Shown piece by piece: positions 32,236-44,500 of a DNA stretch of 64,000 nt. Position numbers and translations under genes: made by a program. Source of the DNA: Anthoceros angustus (Eukaryota > Streptophyta > Anthocerotopsida > Anthocerotales > Anthocerotaceae); the NCBI GenBank assembly GCA_010909165.1, contig MU008205.1, forward strand, positions 248,001 to 312,000, in the 5' to 3' direction. The notes beneath the pieces were generated by a model. That model was not told where the DNA came from and did no database searches. It saw only the letters and a list, made by a program, of their open reading frames with translations. Position 1 is the stretch's first letter. Every line of letters begins with the position of its first letter.

Positions 32236-34347
32236 ATGTTCGGAGTACTGCATCCGGCTGGCTATGGCAGCACCTGGCGCGGAGTGGCAGGGGTCGGGGT
32301 GAGAAGTTGGAGCTCGGGCAGCAGCGCCTTGCCCATGCTCCATGTCAGACGCCTGGCGGGTCTAGCCGTCGCAGCAATCGGCAGAGGGAGCTGTGGGGAG
32401 GTCCGTCGCCTCAGGGGGAGGCCGCTGAGCCATGGTGTGGGCTTTGGCAAACGGAGGCTAACAGCTGTGAGTGCTTTGGAGCGAGAACCCAGCAACACCA
32501 TCGTCCAGGAGAGACTGGAGCAGCATGGCATCGTTCTGGAGTCTTACGAAGCAGGACAGAAGCGTGTCATCTGCCCCAAGTGCGATGGTGGCAGCAGCAG
32601 GGAGGTTAGCTTGGCCATCTTGGTGGACCAGGATAGGCAGAATGCGACATGGCTTTGCCACCGGGGAACATGTGGCTTCACAGGAGGTACTAGGGGTCCT
32701 GGAGCCAAGAGGCAGAACAACTCCAATGGAGCTGCTGCAGCTGCTGCTGCTGCTGCAGCAGCAGCTGCTGCTGCTGCTCCAGCTACTGCTGCTGCTCCTG
32801 CAGCAGCACCTGTGAAGAGGGAGATATCCTTGGATAATCTCAATCTGAAACCGGTGACTGCTCCGATTCTGTTGAACTTCTTTAGCAAGAGGAAAATCTC
32901 CAAGGCTACCGTGGACAGGAATGGCGTGATGCAGCAGGGGTCAGGGGAGTTCGTAGCTGCCGCCTTCGTGTACAGGAGGAACAAGCAGATTGTAGCTTGC
33001 AAGTTCCGGAGAGCTCAGAAGAGGTTCACGCAAGTTCCAGGATGTGAGAGAATCCTATACGGCTTGGATGACATCAAGGGGCAGTCGGAGATTGTGATAG
33101 TGGAGGGCGAGATGGACAAGTTGGCCATGGATGAAGCTGGCATCCGCCACTGCGTGAGCGTACCTGATGGAGCTCCCCCCAAGGTGTCCGAACAAGAAGT
33201 CCCTCCACCCATGGAGGACAGGAAGTACCAGTATCTGTGGAACTGCAAGGATTACTTTGCCAAGGCAACCAAGATCGTGCTGGCTACCGACAACGATGTG
33301 CCTGGACAGGCGCTGGCGGAGGAGCTTGCAAGGCGGCTGGGCAGGGAACGGTGCTGGAGGGTCAGATGGCCGGAGTTTGAGGGAAAGGCTTGCAAGGATG
33401 CCAATGAGGTGTTGGCCAACCTTGGCAAGGAGGATCTCGTGCGCATGGTGGCGGAGGCGGAGGTATATCCTATCCGGGGACTGCTGCAGTTCTCGCAATT
33501 TTTCAAGGAGATCGAGGACTACTATTACCTGCGACTTGGGGATGAGAGGGGGATCTCGACTGGTTGGACTTGTCTGGACGAGGTGTACCGGGTCGTTCCT
33601 GGGGAGCTGACGGTGGTGACAGGAGTCCCTAATTCTGGCAAGAGTGAGTGGATCGATGCTCTTCTGTGCAACCTGAACCACCAGCGGCAATGGTCTTTTG
33701 CCCTGTGCTCCATGGAGAACAAGGTGAGAGAGCATGCCAGGAAGCTTCTGGAGAAGCACATGCAGAAGCCCTTCTTCGATGCTCCCTATGCCAACTCCAT
33801 GCCCAGGATGACCCCAGAGGATTTGGCTGTGGGCAAGCAGTGGCTGAACGAGAACTTCTACCTCATCAGACACGAGGACGACCAGCTTCCGTCCATCAGC
33901 TGGGTGCTGGACCTGGCCAGGGCAGCTGTGATGAGATATGGCATCAGGGGGCTGGTGATAGACCCATACAACGAGCTGGACCACCAGCGGCCCAGCAGCC
34001 AGACTGAGACGGAGTATGTGAGCCAGATGTTGACCAAGGTGAAACGTTTTGCCCAGCACCACGATTGCCACGTGTGGTTTGTGGCCCACCCCAAGCAGCT
34101 GCAGGTATGGCGAGGCGAAGCCCCTGGGCTGTATGATATCAGCGGCAGTGCACATTTTGTGAACAAGTGCGACAATGGGATTGTGATACATCGAAACCGG
34201 GACCCTGAGGCTGGGCCTCTGGACCGAGTGCAGGTGCTGGTCAGGAAGGTACGCAACAAGGCTGCTGGAACCATCGGTGATGCTTATCTGCAATACAACA
34301 AGGTCACTGGAGAGTACACAGATACACAGGGTGACTTCACATCTTGA
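32236..34347 (+). CDS. TWINKLE: TWINKLE organellar DNA primase-helicase
   Basis: A 703-residue protein in one uninterrupted exon. Residues 1-80 are Arg/Ser/Ala-rich without acidic runs, as expected of a mitochondrial or dual mitochondrion/plastid targeting peptide. A zinc-binding primase part has CPKC at 113-116 and C141/C146. A long Ala tract encoded by GCT/GCA repeats follows (about 165-190). The Toprim domain shows IVIVEGEMDKLAMDEAG (VEGE, E290) and DNDVPGQALAEELARR (D352, D354). The RecA-like hexameric helicase has Walker A GVPNSGKS (K469) and Walker B LVIDPYN (D576). Plant TWINKLE, unlike the animal protein, keeps both primase and helicase activity for organelle DNA replication. The ATG at 32236 is the first in frame. 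Flowering-plant orthologues are, as far as I recall, split by many introns, so the intronless state here is notable. Confidence 0.93.
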   Translation: MFGVLHPAGYGSTWRGVAGVGVRSWSSGSSALPMLHVRRLAGLAVAAIGRGSCGEVRRLRGRPLSHGVGFGKRRLTAVSALEREPSNTIVQERLEQHGIVLESYEAGQKRVICPKCDGGSSREVSLAILVDQDRQNATWLCHRGTCGFTGGTRGPGAKRQNNSNGAAAAAAAAAAAAAAAAPATAAAPAAAPVKREISLDNLNLKPVTAPILLNFFSKRKISKATVDRNGVMQQGSGEFVAAAFVYRRNKQIVACKFRRAQKRFTQVPGCERILYGLDDIKGQSEIVIVEGEMDKLAMDEAGIRHCVSVPDGAPPKVSEQEVPPPMEDRKYQYLWNCKDYFAKATKIVLATDNDVPGQALAEELARRLGRERCWRVRWPEFEGKACKDANEVLANLGKEDLVRMVAEAEVYPIRGLLQFSQFFKEIEDYYYLRLGDERGISTGWTCLDEVYRVVPGELTVVTGVPNSGKSEWIDALLCNLNHQRQWSFALCSMENKVREHARKLLEKHMQKPFFDAPYANSMPRMTPEDLAVGKQWLNENFYLIRHEDDQLPSISWVLDLARAAVMRYGIRGLVIDPYNELDHQRPSSQTETEYVSQMLTKVKRFAQHHDCHVWFVAHPKQLQVWRGEAPGLYDISGSAHFVNKCDNGIVIHRNRDPEAGPLDRVQVLVRKVRNKAAGTIGDAYLQYNKVTGEYTDTQGDFTS

Positions 34348-36149
34348 GCATCACATTCTGCAGGTCAGGCCAAGCCACTCCAGGCCTGCGTCGAAAATCT
34401 TTACAGCCACAGCTTCCCGAATGTCCTTGGCATAATATCATGCACTAGAGTTGTGCCGCATCATCCACAAGATCGGGCAGTGCCTGAAAGTCTGTATCCT
34501 TTCCTTGATTGCCATGGTTTCGATGTCTACAATGTCACAGGCCGCTGTGACACGGAACCTACACAGCCACTAGAACCGTAAATGCAGAGGGATAAAGTGT
34601 CATGACACTCTCCGACACAGTCTATTACTGGTTCGCACCTTAATTTCTCGGAGTCTACTTATCATGCTGAACATTATGACAAGAGTATATTTGTACTAAT
34701 TTGTAATATTAAATATATTAACTATGTAAAATGAAAAAGAAACTGATAGATATTCAAAACTAAGGAATTCGGGAGACTGAGAAGTAAGTGTTAGTGTTCC
34801 GTCTACCTATTAGTTTCATGCTAATTCCTATTAAGTTGTCTATGTAGACTCTCAATTTTTTTTGTCAACCCATAGCTTGTGCCTTGCGCATGCTGTAACG
34901 CACGCATAGGTCCTCCAACTCAAAGGAGAGCGTCCTTCATGCCGTGTGACACTAATCTCTGCACTTGGGTTTAGTGTGTGATTAATCTAAGGTGTTTATA
35001 TTGATTAAGCATTGATTAGTGTTAATTAAACATGGTTAGCAATACCTAAGTGGATGAGCACAAGTAAAATGCTTTAGCATATTCCTTGCATACTATAGTG
35101 TATTCTTAGGATATTTCTGCCAATATGCTGATGCCAATAGGATATCTTAGGAATATGCTAATACCAAGGGCTAGTATATATAGACCCTTTCACAGAGAAC
35201 AAGCTCAGATCATAGCTTGTCCTCTAAATATGCAATGCAAGAGTGTTGTGAGAAGGCCAAAGCTATGACTTCGAGAGCGATGTGTGAGGAATTTGCATGT
35301 TGTTCTCGTGGGGAGAATGTGTTTTGTACCACGATGTGCGAGCTACTCCCTCCTATTGTTATTGGTCTGTACCTATACTTGCATATTTGATTTGTTTTGC
35401 TTGGTTGTGTGTTGAGGAAGTGCTTATATAAATGCAAGTGCTTACCTCGTGCGACAAGGACAAAAAATTTAGTTAACCCCAATGGATGAAGGTCACTTTT
35501 GTGTCGTTTTGGGTGCGTTATGGGCTTTACGGATTTTTTTACAGCTATTAAAGAGCTCAAGCCTTTGCTCTTAGGTCGTTCTGGGTGCATTCTAGGCTTT
35601 TCGGATTTTTTCACAGCGATTGAAGAGCTCAAACCTTTGAGCATGTATGCTAGGCACTACTAGGAACATGTTGTTTTTTGGAACAAAAAATCTAAACATT
35701 ATCTTGGTGCAAACGACAGGCAAGAAGGCAACATTCCTCACAGATTCCGTGTAGTTAGACGCGTTCAAATGCCAACTAGGGTTCCTACCGGTACAACGAT
35801 GCCTCCAACATTCCTCTCGCACCGGACTTTCTACCTCTTCTAGCTTGCCTGATGCTTGATGCTTAATAAACTTCTCTGTCATTCTGCTAAAGATGCTCAC
35901 CCACGTCGCCGTGGCCATGGAGCCTCACCGTCCTATCAAAATTACTAGAAGAGGCATCTGTGGCCCTTTGTTTTTTTTCCCAGTTAGTGCAACTCTCCAT
36001 GCTGCTACTTGTGAAGGTGAGCACAATCCATCTAATTTCTACTTTTTTTCAATTATAAATAAATTTAGGCAATTCACCCGAAAAGCCTAGAAAAAGGTGT
36101 CGTCCTTCTAGGATTAACCCTTTGTGCCAATTCTACAAGTTATGTGTGT
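34348..36149. other. Intergenic, no gene recognised
   Basis: Mostly AT-rich. At 35496-35573 and 35573-35643 two roughly 75-base copies lie in tandem (GGTCGTT.TGGGTGC... to AAGAGCTCAA.CCTTTG). The minus frame across them just reflects the repeat. Confidence 0.5.
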
Positions 36150-36412
36150 CCAAATGGCTTAGGCCAAATGGACACACATTTATAAGAACGTTGTTATTAA
36201 GCATCCTGTGCTTGGATGGGGTGCCTAAAGGGAATGGATGCCCTTGGTGCAAGTAGCTTAGGCATACCATGGTACAAATTGTTGGATGGGGTGCCTAAAG
36301 GGAATGGATGCCCTTGGTGCAAGTAGCTTAGGCATACCATGGTACAAATTGTTAAGTACCAAGTCTCGTGACGGAAATCCGTCCTTAGTGGACTAAAATA
36401 AATTTCTTCTTC
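36150..36412 (+). repeat. Dispersed repeat, copy 1, with an internal 73-bp duplication
   Basis: Starts near CCAAATGGACACACATTTAT, runs through a 73-base unit present twice in a row (GATGGGGTGCCTAAAGGGAA at 36215 and 36288), CCGTCCTTAGTGGACTAAAA and ends in a TTCTTCTTCTTC tail. The same sequence occurs reversed at 49858-50068, without the internal doubling. It has no coding capacity. Confidence 0.85.
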
Positions 36413-36865
36413 TTCTTCTGCAGATGATTGTTCTAGACCATCATATTTGCAGGACACATACAAAACATTATCCTACCATGTTATTCTATTTATCAATAAG
36501 TTTTTAAAAATATATTTTGAATAATATAATAAAAAACTAAAAGATAAATGACCATAGAATTCACAGAAAATTAAAATTAAAACTTCTAATCCATTTTCAT
36601 AATCATAATACGCTATGTAAACTCACATAGATGAACCCACATAATATAACACGATAATAATTGGTCATTTAACCATGTTACGTTTTGTAGAATCTGCTCT
36701 ATTTTTGAAGCAAATATGATAGTGCACTACAAACAAAAGAAAGATATGAATAATCTTCCTAGAGACAATGCCTAGCATAAGAAAAACTAGGAAGCTTGAA
36801 ACTTTAGACAACTCAGTGCAGTCCATAGAATCAGCCCCCACCTAAAACGCCTAACAAACATTAGC
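36413..36865. other. AT-rich intergenic sequence
   Basis: No frames, repeats or motifs seen. Confidence 0.4.
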
Positions 36866-37152
36866 CAATAGAAACCAACAAGGAGGCTCCACCTAAAATG
36901 CCTTACAAACAATCTAATACCCAGTACAAACTAACAAGGAGGCGCCACCTTAAGCGTCTTACAAACTAACAAGGAGGCCCCACCTTAAGCGCCTTACAAT
37001 CAATAGAATACCCAGCAGAAACCAACAAGGAGGCCCCACCTTAAGCGCCTTACAAACAATAGAATACCCAGCAGAAAACAACAAGGAGGCCCCACCTTAA
37101 GCGCCTTACAAACAATAGAATACCCAGTAGAAACTAACAAGGAGGCCCGAAG
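36866..37152. repeat. Minisatellite with units of about 55-60 bp
   Basis: AACAAGGAGGCCCCACCTTAAG-type units (the first ones diverged: CTCCACCTAAAATGCC) recur from 36878 to 37146, usually followed by CGCCTTACAAACAATAGAAT and ACCCAGCAGAAA. One unit (36930-36966) is short. Confidence 0.9.
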
Positions 37153-37489
37153 AGCAAAGACGACGTCCAAAAACCACAGGCTTGTCCAAGCTGCTCTATT
37201 GGAAATAAGTACGTAGTTAGTGTCGAGTGGAGAAGCGATAAATGTTGAAAAGTATTAAATGACTAAAAATACACTTGAAGCTTGGAGTAAACTGTAGCCT
37301 TTACAGAGTTGAATGACCCTCAAAAGTGATTTACACCTTATTGCAACTTTTAACCAGCTCTGCCATCTCCTGATAATATTATCTCAACGTTTCTTTCCGC
37401 TAGCTATTTTGGAGTTCTTGAGGGGACGGATGTGGCACAGGAACAACATCGCACAAAGCTTGAAAGAAAAAAACGCGTTCCACTTAAAG

Positions 37490-38755
37490 TTAGATTTGCA
37501 TTGCCTGAGCATGGTAAGTGTCCAGCTCAGCGTCCAAAACCTCGGCACTCTTGACTACTGCAGGAGGTCTTTGGCTGCCTCCCCCTCCTCCTCTCCCTCT
37601 ACCACGTCCACGACCGAACCGCCTTGGCTGAAAACCATTCGTAGCTCTGAAAATTTGAGACAAAACAGAAGACCTTGTTAAACACCACCAATAGCCAACA
37701 CAGAACAAACTAGACAAACGAGACGAGTGTCTGACACCCTACCCAACAACATGCTTCCTCTCCATAGAGGCTGCCGCTGCTGCTCGAGCAAAACCAGGGC
37801 TGCATGACAGAAAACATGGATGCCAATGCCCACTGATGACAACAACATAGATACCAGTACACCAAAACCATCCACCCAGTAATAGGCGAAGAGAAACCAA
37901 ACCATCCTATATCTAGTGCTAGGGTTTAAGAGAAAAAAGGACATACGTTACCACCACGGTTCGGCCTCGTCTTCCACCCGCTGCCGCATTCCCATTCACA
38001 GCCCGTGCCTCTGACCCTACTGTCGTCAGGTTTTTGCCTATCAGCTCGATGGCCATGGGCTTGCCATCAAGTTGAACATTGTTGTACCGCTTGAGCGCGG
38101 CAACAGCATCTGGTCTCCGGGCAAACACCACCTCCGCAGTGCCCTTGGAACGGCCGCTTCTATCGTAGTGGATAGAGCACCTTTTCAAATCCCCAACTTC
38201 GGAGAATAACTCCTTGATATCTTCGTTTGACACTCCGAAGTCCAAATTGGACACGTACAGCTTCGTACCCGTCTCTATACCCACGGCTGCAGCAGCTGCC
38301 CTGCCTGCCCCCTCCTCAAATAAATCATGTCGCCACACCGCATCAGGGGCTCGGCGAGCATTCTGCATTCATGAAACCACAGTGATGAGCTTCCCCAAAG
38401 TCAGGGGACAAGGGTGGCAAATTAGGGCAACAGGCAGTGCCACACAAGGAAGGCACAGGGCAAGCAAGAAGCAGGCCCAGCAGATGCAAGCAAGAGGAGT
38501 CACGAACCGAACCTTAGATGTGAAGTAGGGCGCAGCCCGTCCCGCTGCCCGATTCACTTGTCGCCTGGCAGGACCTCCAAAGCCGCGGCCAGCGAATTTG
38601 CCTGCCTTCCCACCAGCTGCTTCGGCGCCGCCGCCGCCGCCGCGCCCTCCCCTTGTCTTCTTCTTGTTGTTCTTGATGATATCATCCAGGCTCATGTTGA
38701 GAGACGCCTCCATGGGGTCTTCCGACTTCGTGGAAAGAGATGCCGTAGGCTCCAT
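37490..38755 (-). CDS. ALY: ALY/REF mRNA export adaptor (THO complex subunit 4)
   Basis: Four exons: 38755-38513, 38362-37947, 37799-37743, 37646-37490, joining to 290 residues without stops. The N-terminus has the conserved UAP56-binding motif (MSLDDIIKNNKK, residues 21-32) followed by an Arg/Gly-rich region. The RRM covers about 114-190, with RNP2 LYVSNLD and an RNP1-like KGTAEVVF. The C-terminus is Arg/Gly-rich ([13 protein letters not shown]) and ends with the C-terminal UAP56-binding motif SAEVLDAELDTYHAQAM. ALY proteins couple splicing to nuclear mRNA export through TREX. The third exon is small and Ala-rich. The telo-box-like AAACCCTAG in intron 2 (minus strand, about 37918) may be chance. 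Confidence 0.93.
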
Positions 38756-41514
38756 TCTGGCGGACGAGATGAATGAAGAGAGCAATCAGAATGGAGCAAA
38801 CTGCGGAGGTGCTCCGCCCTTTTATTACCTCCTCCTCTTTTTCTATTTTCCTATCTAATAATTTATTTCTCCTATATCCCATTTTCACTTTAGTCTAAAC
38901 CCCGTTTACTCACTAGAATCACACCTGTTTATCGTGATTACATAAACAGGCTTCTACCGTATCTAAACATATTGACTCCTTGGTTTGGGGCTAGGTACAG
39001 TAGCTGGTGTTATAATTATTTAAAAATATTATTAAATATTTAATAATATATATTAGGATCTAAGGCTACTTTTAGTCTTAGGTTAAGTTGAATACTTAAT
39101 AGTCTTGTTGCGACTTTTTTTAATTGTGTACCTATTAGGAAAAGAGAGATATATATATTGACGATATGAGAACTTTGTCAAAAATAAAAAAATCATTGTA
39201 TAATATACCGAGATAAGTGACTCCATCTCCATCAAAACAGCGTTGAAGAAAGGGCAATGAGATGAAAAAACACATACTCTAAGAGAGTTATTAAAAAATA
39301 TTCACTCGCTCTTATAATCTCGAAACTAGGTAGGATAGTAGCCGGGGTTGTTGAAAAACGCCACCTGCATTCATTTGTGATTCCCTAGGTGTTTCAACAA
39401 TAGTTTTATGCCATGATAGAGACGAACACACAGCCGAGAAGAATAGAGTTCTCAAAGCGTTTAGAGGGGTTTACATAACAGAGTGAACTACTCAAATTAA
39501 GAATCTACCATAAGTATAGAAGCTATTCACTATATCTTAGAATAGCAGTATCGAACCACATATCCCTTATATAGTTGTATGTCTTTGTACCTTATTGACT
39601 CAAAAATGAGACTTTGTTGTTAGAAATCTTCTATAATTATGCATAGTGGCTATCCAAAGACTATAAGCTAGAATAGCACTATTATTCTTGAACCACATTT
39701 CCTTATATAGTACTATGTATCTATACCATCCAAGCCATAGAGGTGTGGCATTTGAAACTATGTAATACCATATTTATATTGTATGACTATTGACTTAACT
39801 TCACATTGATTTACTCTTGAATTAGGCGCAATACACTACATTTCAATAATCATTTTCATAATTTGTGATACTTTAGCACCCATCATCAAATCACCTAATT
39901 ATTCAATCACTACACGAATGTTAGATTGTATGTATGGGACACACAACTTTATTATATGTTAATTGATTATACAACTTTAACCATGAGTGAAGTGACCGGA
40001 CTATTGAGAAGCAAATCTGATCAATCACTGGTAAAGCAGGCTTCATCTTGGTTCTGACTCTTAATTAAATAACCTCGCCCCCAACTGTGCATGTGCATGT
40101 GCATGCATGCACAAACACGGTTCTGCACACTAGTATCCCATTGTTACTAGGCCATCTGCTTGCTCATCAAAAGTGCCTTGATGCTGGCCATGTCCACCAT
40201 CATATCCTGGATACTAGTTTCTGTTGACATGGGAGGCGGGCCGATGTTAGAAATCAAGCTAGCCTCGAGATCCAATCTTCCTGCAACGCCCGCCCCGCAA
40301 TCCACATGTGCTCTCGCCCTTGTTAGCATCATTATCTAGTAGACATGTTTTTTTCTATGAATTCTAATTAGATTATGAAGTATGTGACTGCGTACCATTA
40401 GTTGTTTTCATGGAAATTTGAAGGATTTAAGCGGCACAACACAAATAATCTTATGGAGCAGCGGTAGTTCCCCATACCATCTGCACCGGAGCCGGAAGAC
40501 CCACTAAGAATCAAAGTTGCCGCAACAAGTTCCCAACTGATCCAAGAAAAATTTATCGCATGCCATTAATATTCTTGGTCTTTTTATCCATCCGCATCGC
40601 CACCCGCTCTCCAGACCGACTCCTGCAACTCCAAGGCAAGAACATTGCCACCCGCTCATTGCCCCTACACTCCAGACGACTCTTGTAGCTGCAAGATTGA
40701 CTGCTGGAAATGTGACACGGTGTGTCCTAGCTACTTCTGCTTCGGGTGCATCTTTGGGCTTCGATATGACCTATGAGGTGAGGAACTTCTTGGGCTTTGG
40801 CATGATTTATAGTTGAAATTCTTTAGATTTTAGCACACCAAGTGATGTAATATAAAGTTATTTTTATAAATATTAGATGTTTAGGTCATAAAATCATATC
40901 AAAGGAAATAACTGCAAAACTGTAAATCCTTATAACCTAAAAAATATTGATATAATTTCTGTTGAACTTTTAACATATACAGGAATATGGTACCACAACT
41001 AAGCATGTATAAGGCTGTTGGAATCTTGCAAGGAAATGAAGCCTCTGTCTTTATAGGAAAATAAAGAGCTACCTACCTTATTGGGATGCTTATTTACTAA
41101 TGAAGTACTAACAAATGGTTTTTTTTTTTAAGGGTGTGTGGGGAGTATGGAGAGCAAAAGAGGTTTTACTTTGGTGTTTTAGCGTGTAGGGAGGAGAGGT
41201 TTACCATTTGTATAGGTAGCCGCTCGACGTGCTAGTGGATGATGAACGTAATAAGTTGGCGAAGTGTTAACGAGGTATGTGTGTGTAAATCAGAGGCTGA
41301 GTGGAGGGCCAGGAAGGCCAGTCGCCACAAGCAACGCCTGGCCAGTCGTCAGGGGAACGCCTGCCCGAAGTGTAAAGCGTCTTGTGGAGGCGCTCTTGCT
41401 TGGTGATTGGGCTGTTAGGTTGCTTCTGATGTGACCTAGAGACACACGGGCGTGGGTTTGCACTCGGCTGCGGCATCCTGGCCCGGATCTGAGCAAGCGG
41501 CTGGCGTCACGATC
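38756..41514. other. Long AT-rich intergenic region, possible element relics
   Basis: Mostly AT-rich with no long frames. A Cys-rich stop-terminated stretch at about 40680-40772 (+) reads SCSCKIDCWKCDTVC and then YFCFGC, which looks like a zinc-binding protein end, perhaps from a transposase, but no partner domain is visible. A 61-codon minus frame at 40147-40332 is unassigned. Confidence 0.4.
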
Positions 41515-44500
41515 ATGGAAACCAAAGCGGATGAGGATGGCGGTGTGCCCGATCCACCTGCCAATCGGGATCCCGATGGCGACGACTCCGACTTTGCGGA
41601 AGTCGATCCCACAGGCAGATACGGGCGGGTAAGTTGTCAGGGCCTAGGATTTTGCTCCTGCCCCACTTGGTTTGGTGGAACCTGATCTTCTTGACCTAGT
41701 GCTGGCTACCTGCTCCAGTACGCAATCTTTTGCCTTTCAGCTGAACCTATGGGAGGTGATTTGTCCGTCCCGGCCCTGTAGAATTTAGTACAGAGTACGG
41801 TGCATGTTGCCTTGTTGTTCAGCGTAGCGAGAGAAGGGATCTCTTTTTGGATAGGGCACAAGGAATTCCGTGTTTCGTCAGTCCTGCTCTTCGGTTCAGC
41901 TTGGTTTGCTTTTGTGAAGGATGTTGCACCCTGTTTTGCGATGCGGAAACTTATGTGATCTTTCCGCTTTGCTGTTGTGCATGCAGTATGACGAAGTTCT
42001 TGGCAAGGGAGCTTTTAAGACTGTGTATCCTTCCTGCTTCGGCAACTTTTTTGATTGGGGTGTTTGGAACTTGAGCTACTGGATGTCAATTGGCGCGTGT
42101 GAGGTCTGGGCTGTTGGTGTGCTGATCGGGCTTTCTTGGCGTGGAGAGTTGTGCGTCGGTTGAATCGGATGCTCGTTTATTTGCCCTTAATTCCTCACAG
42201 CTATAGGGCATTTGATGAAGTGGATGGCATAGAGGTAGCCTGGAACCAGGTGAAAGTCCAAGATGTTTTACAAAGTTCTGAGGACTTGGAGCGGTTGTAT
42301 TCTGAAGTGCACTTGCTGAAGACGTTGAAACACAAGAATATCATAAAGTTCTACAATTCTTGGGTGGATACAAAGACGAAGAATGTCAACTTTATCACTG
42401 AGATTTTTACCTCAGGCACTCTGAGACAGTATGTGTTTTCATGGCCCCTTCATTTGGTTGTCCTGTTTGTTTACCTGTTGCTTGTGGGTTCTGGGTCCTT
42501 GTAGTTCATACTACGTGTCGGACCTCAGGTATCGGAAGAGGCATAAGCACGTGGATATCAAGGCTGTAAAAAATTGGTCGAGGCAAATTCTTCGGGGCCT
42601 TCTGTACCTGCACAGTCATGACCCGCCCATCATTCATCGGGATTTGAAGTGTGATAATATTTTTGTGAATGGGAACCAAGGGGAGGTCAAAATTGGTGAT
42701 CTTGGCTTGGCCGCCATTCTTCGCCAGGCACATGCAGCGCACAGTGTCATTGGTAAAAGATTCGTGATCAGAACTTTCAAGGGATATCTGCAATCAAGGG
42801 TTTATGTAAAAAGGATAATGACAGATGTCTTATGGGTGCAGGTACACCTGAATTCATGGCTCCCGAGCTTTATGAGGAAGAATACAATGAGCTAGTAGAC
42901 ATCTATTCTTTTGGCATGTGCCTCTTGGAGATGGTCACGTTTGAGTATCCGTATAGTGAGTGTACTAATGCTGCTCAAATATACAAGAAAGTGACCTCGG
43001 CAAGTGCTTCTTTCCCTCCCGGCCGTTTGTTGTCCCTAGTGTCGAGAGCACATGTTCTGGAGCTTGCTCACTCCCAGCTGTTCTGACTGCGGCTTCCATG
43101 GGTGTACAGGGCAAAAAGCCGGCAGCTTTGGAGAAGATTAAAGACCCTGATGTCAAAGCTTTTGTAGAGAAGTGTCTGGCAACAGCTTCGCGTAGGCTTC
43201 CTGCCCGAGAGCTGTTGATGGACCCATTCCTGCTGTGCGAGGGTGACCGAGAAGCTATTGAGTGCGTCCCTTCGCTATCCCGCTGTAGGTCTGGAGCAGA
43301 TGATATGGAGGAGCTTGGAGTCATTTCAGAGGACCACAGTTACAGGTTAAGTGCAACTTCAGGGTGGAAAGAGAGGCTGTCGGAGAGTGAAGTTCGAGGG
43401 AAAGGGAAGGTGGTGGCAGACACAGAAAAGCTTAGTAATGGTTCAAGCAAGTTAATAGGTGGTCATGTTGGGGATTCTGAAGGTGAAGATGATCCTCTTC
43501 CTGGGAGACGTCAGTCAGTAACCACAAAAGGAGGGAAGGAGGATCGTCCGAGGAGAAGCAGGGATTTCAGGGTGAAAGGCAAAAGAAGGGATGATGACAC
43601 TATCTTTCTCCGACTTCGGATTGCAGATCCTGAAGGTAGGCCTTTCTCCTTCTCGTTTTTCCTGGGACATTACAGTGAATGTGTGAAAGCCCTGGGGGTG
43701 TGCTTTTCCTGCTTGATGTACTGTGGATTGTTTCGACTGAAGCCCTAAGAGTGCACTGGCATGTGTCCTCATCTAACGCCAATCAATCGTCACACAGCGC
43801 ATTATGTCCTCTCCCTGATGACGTCAGGAATTTTTGCGAGTGATTATCAACTGAAGTGCACATCTTGCGTCCATTCCAGGGCATATCCGCAACATTCATT
43901 TCCCTTTTGATGTGGAGGCAGATACAGCGATGACTGTCGCAACTGAGATGCTGGAAGAGCTTGATCTTTCTGACCAAGATGTGACGACAATTGCTGAAAT
44001 GATTGATGCCGAGATTTTGGCTCTTGTACCCGAATGGAAACCGGGGGTGGCTTGTGATGAAACTGGTCCTCTTGATGCGGAAACATCTTACGACAGCAGG
44101 AGGGAGTCACCTGTGAATGCAGTTGGCTTCCCTAAGGCCAGATTTGATTTGGACCCAATGACCACTATCTCATCAGAGGGGTCCCTAGTTGACCGGCTCC
44201 CTGTGAACCGCAAGTTAAGGTCTCACTCACCCAGAGTGGGTGCGTTGACAGCGGGCTCACCTCCGAGGGGGGAGGGAACAATGCATGGAAGGTTTGAAGA
44301 AATCACCTACCACCCTCGTGGGTCAGATCACTCTTGGCGTCACTTGGATGCCTCTCCTGTCTTTTCAAGTGACTTGTCTGATGCACAGGAGGGTGGATCC
44401 GATGTGGGAGGGGAATACATGTCTCCAGAGAGCAGCTCCAATGCTGAATCCTCTTGGCAAGCAAGTCGTGCCCGTGGAGGAGGAGACTTTGATCAGGATT

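Noticed and set aside
33055-34293. 412-codon minus-strand ORF
   Set aside because: Antisense shadow of TWINKLE; no domain.
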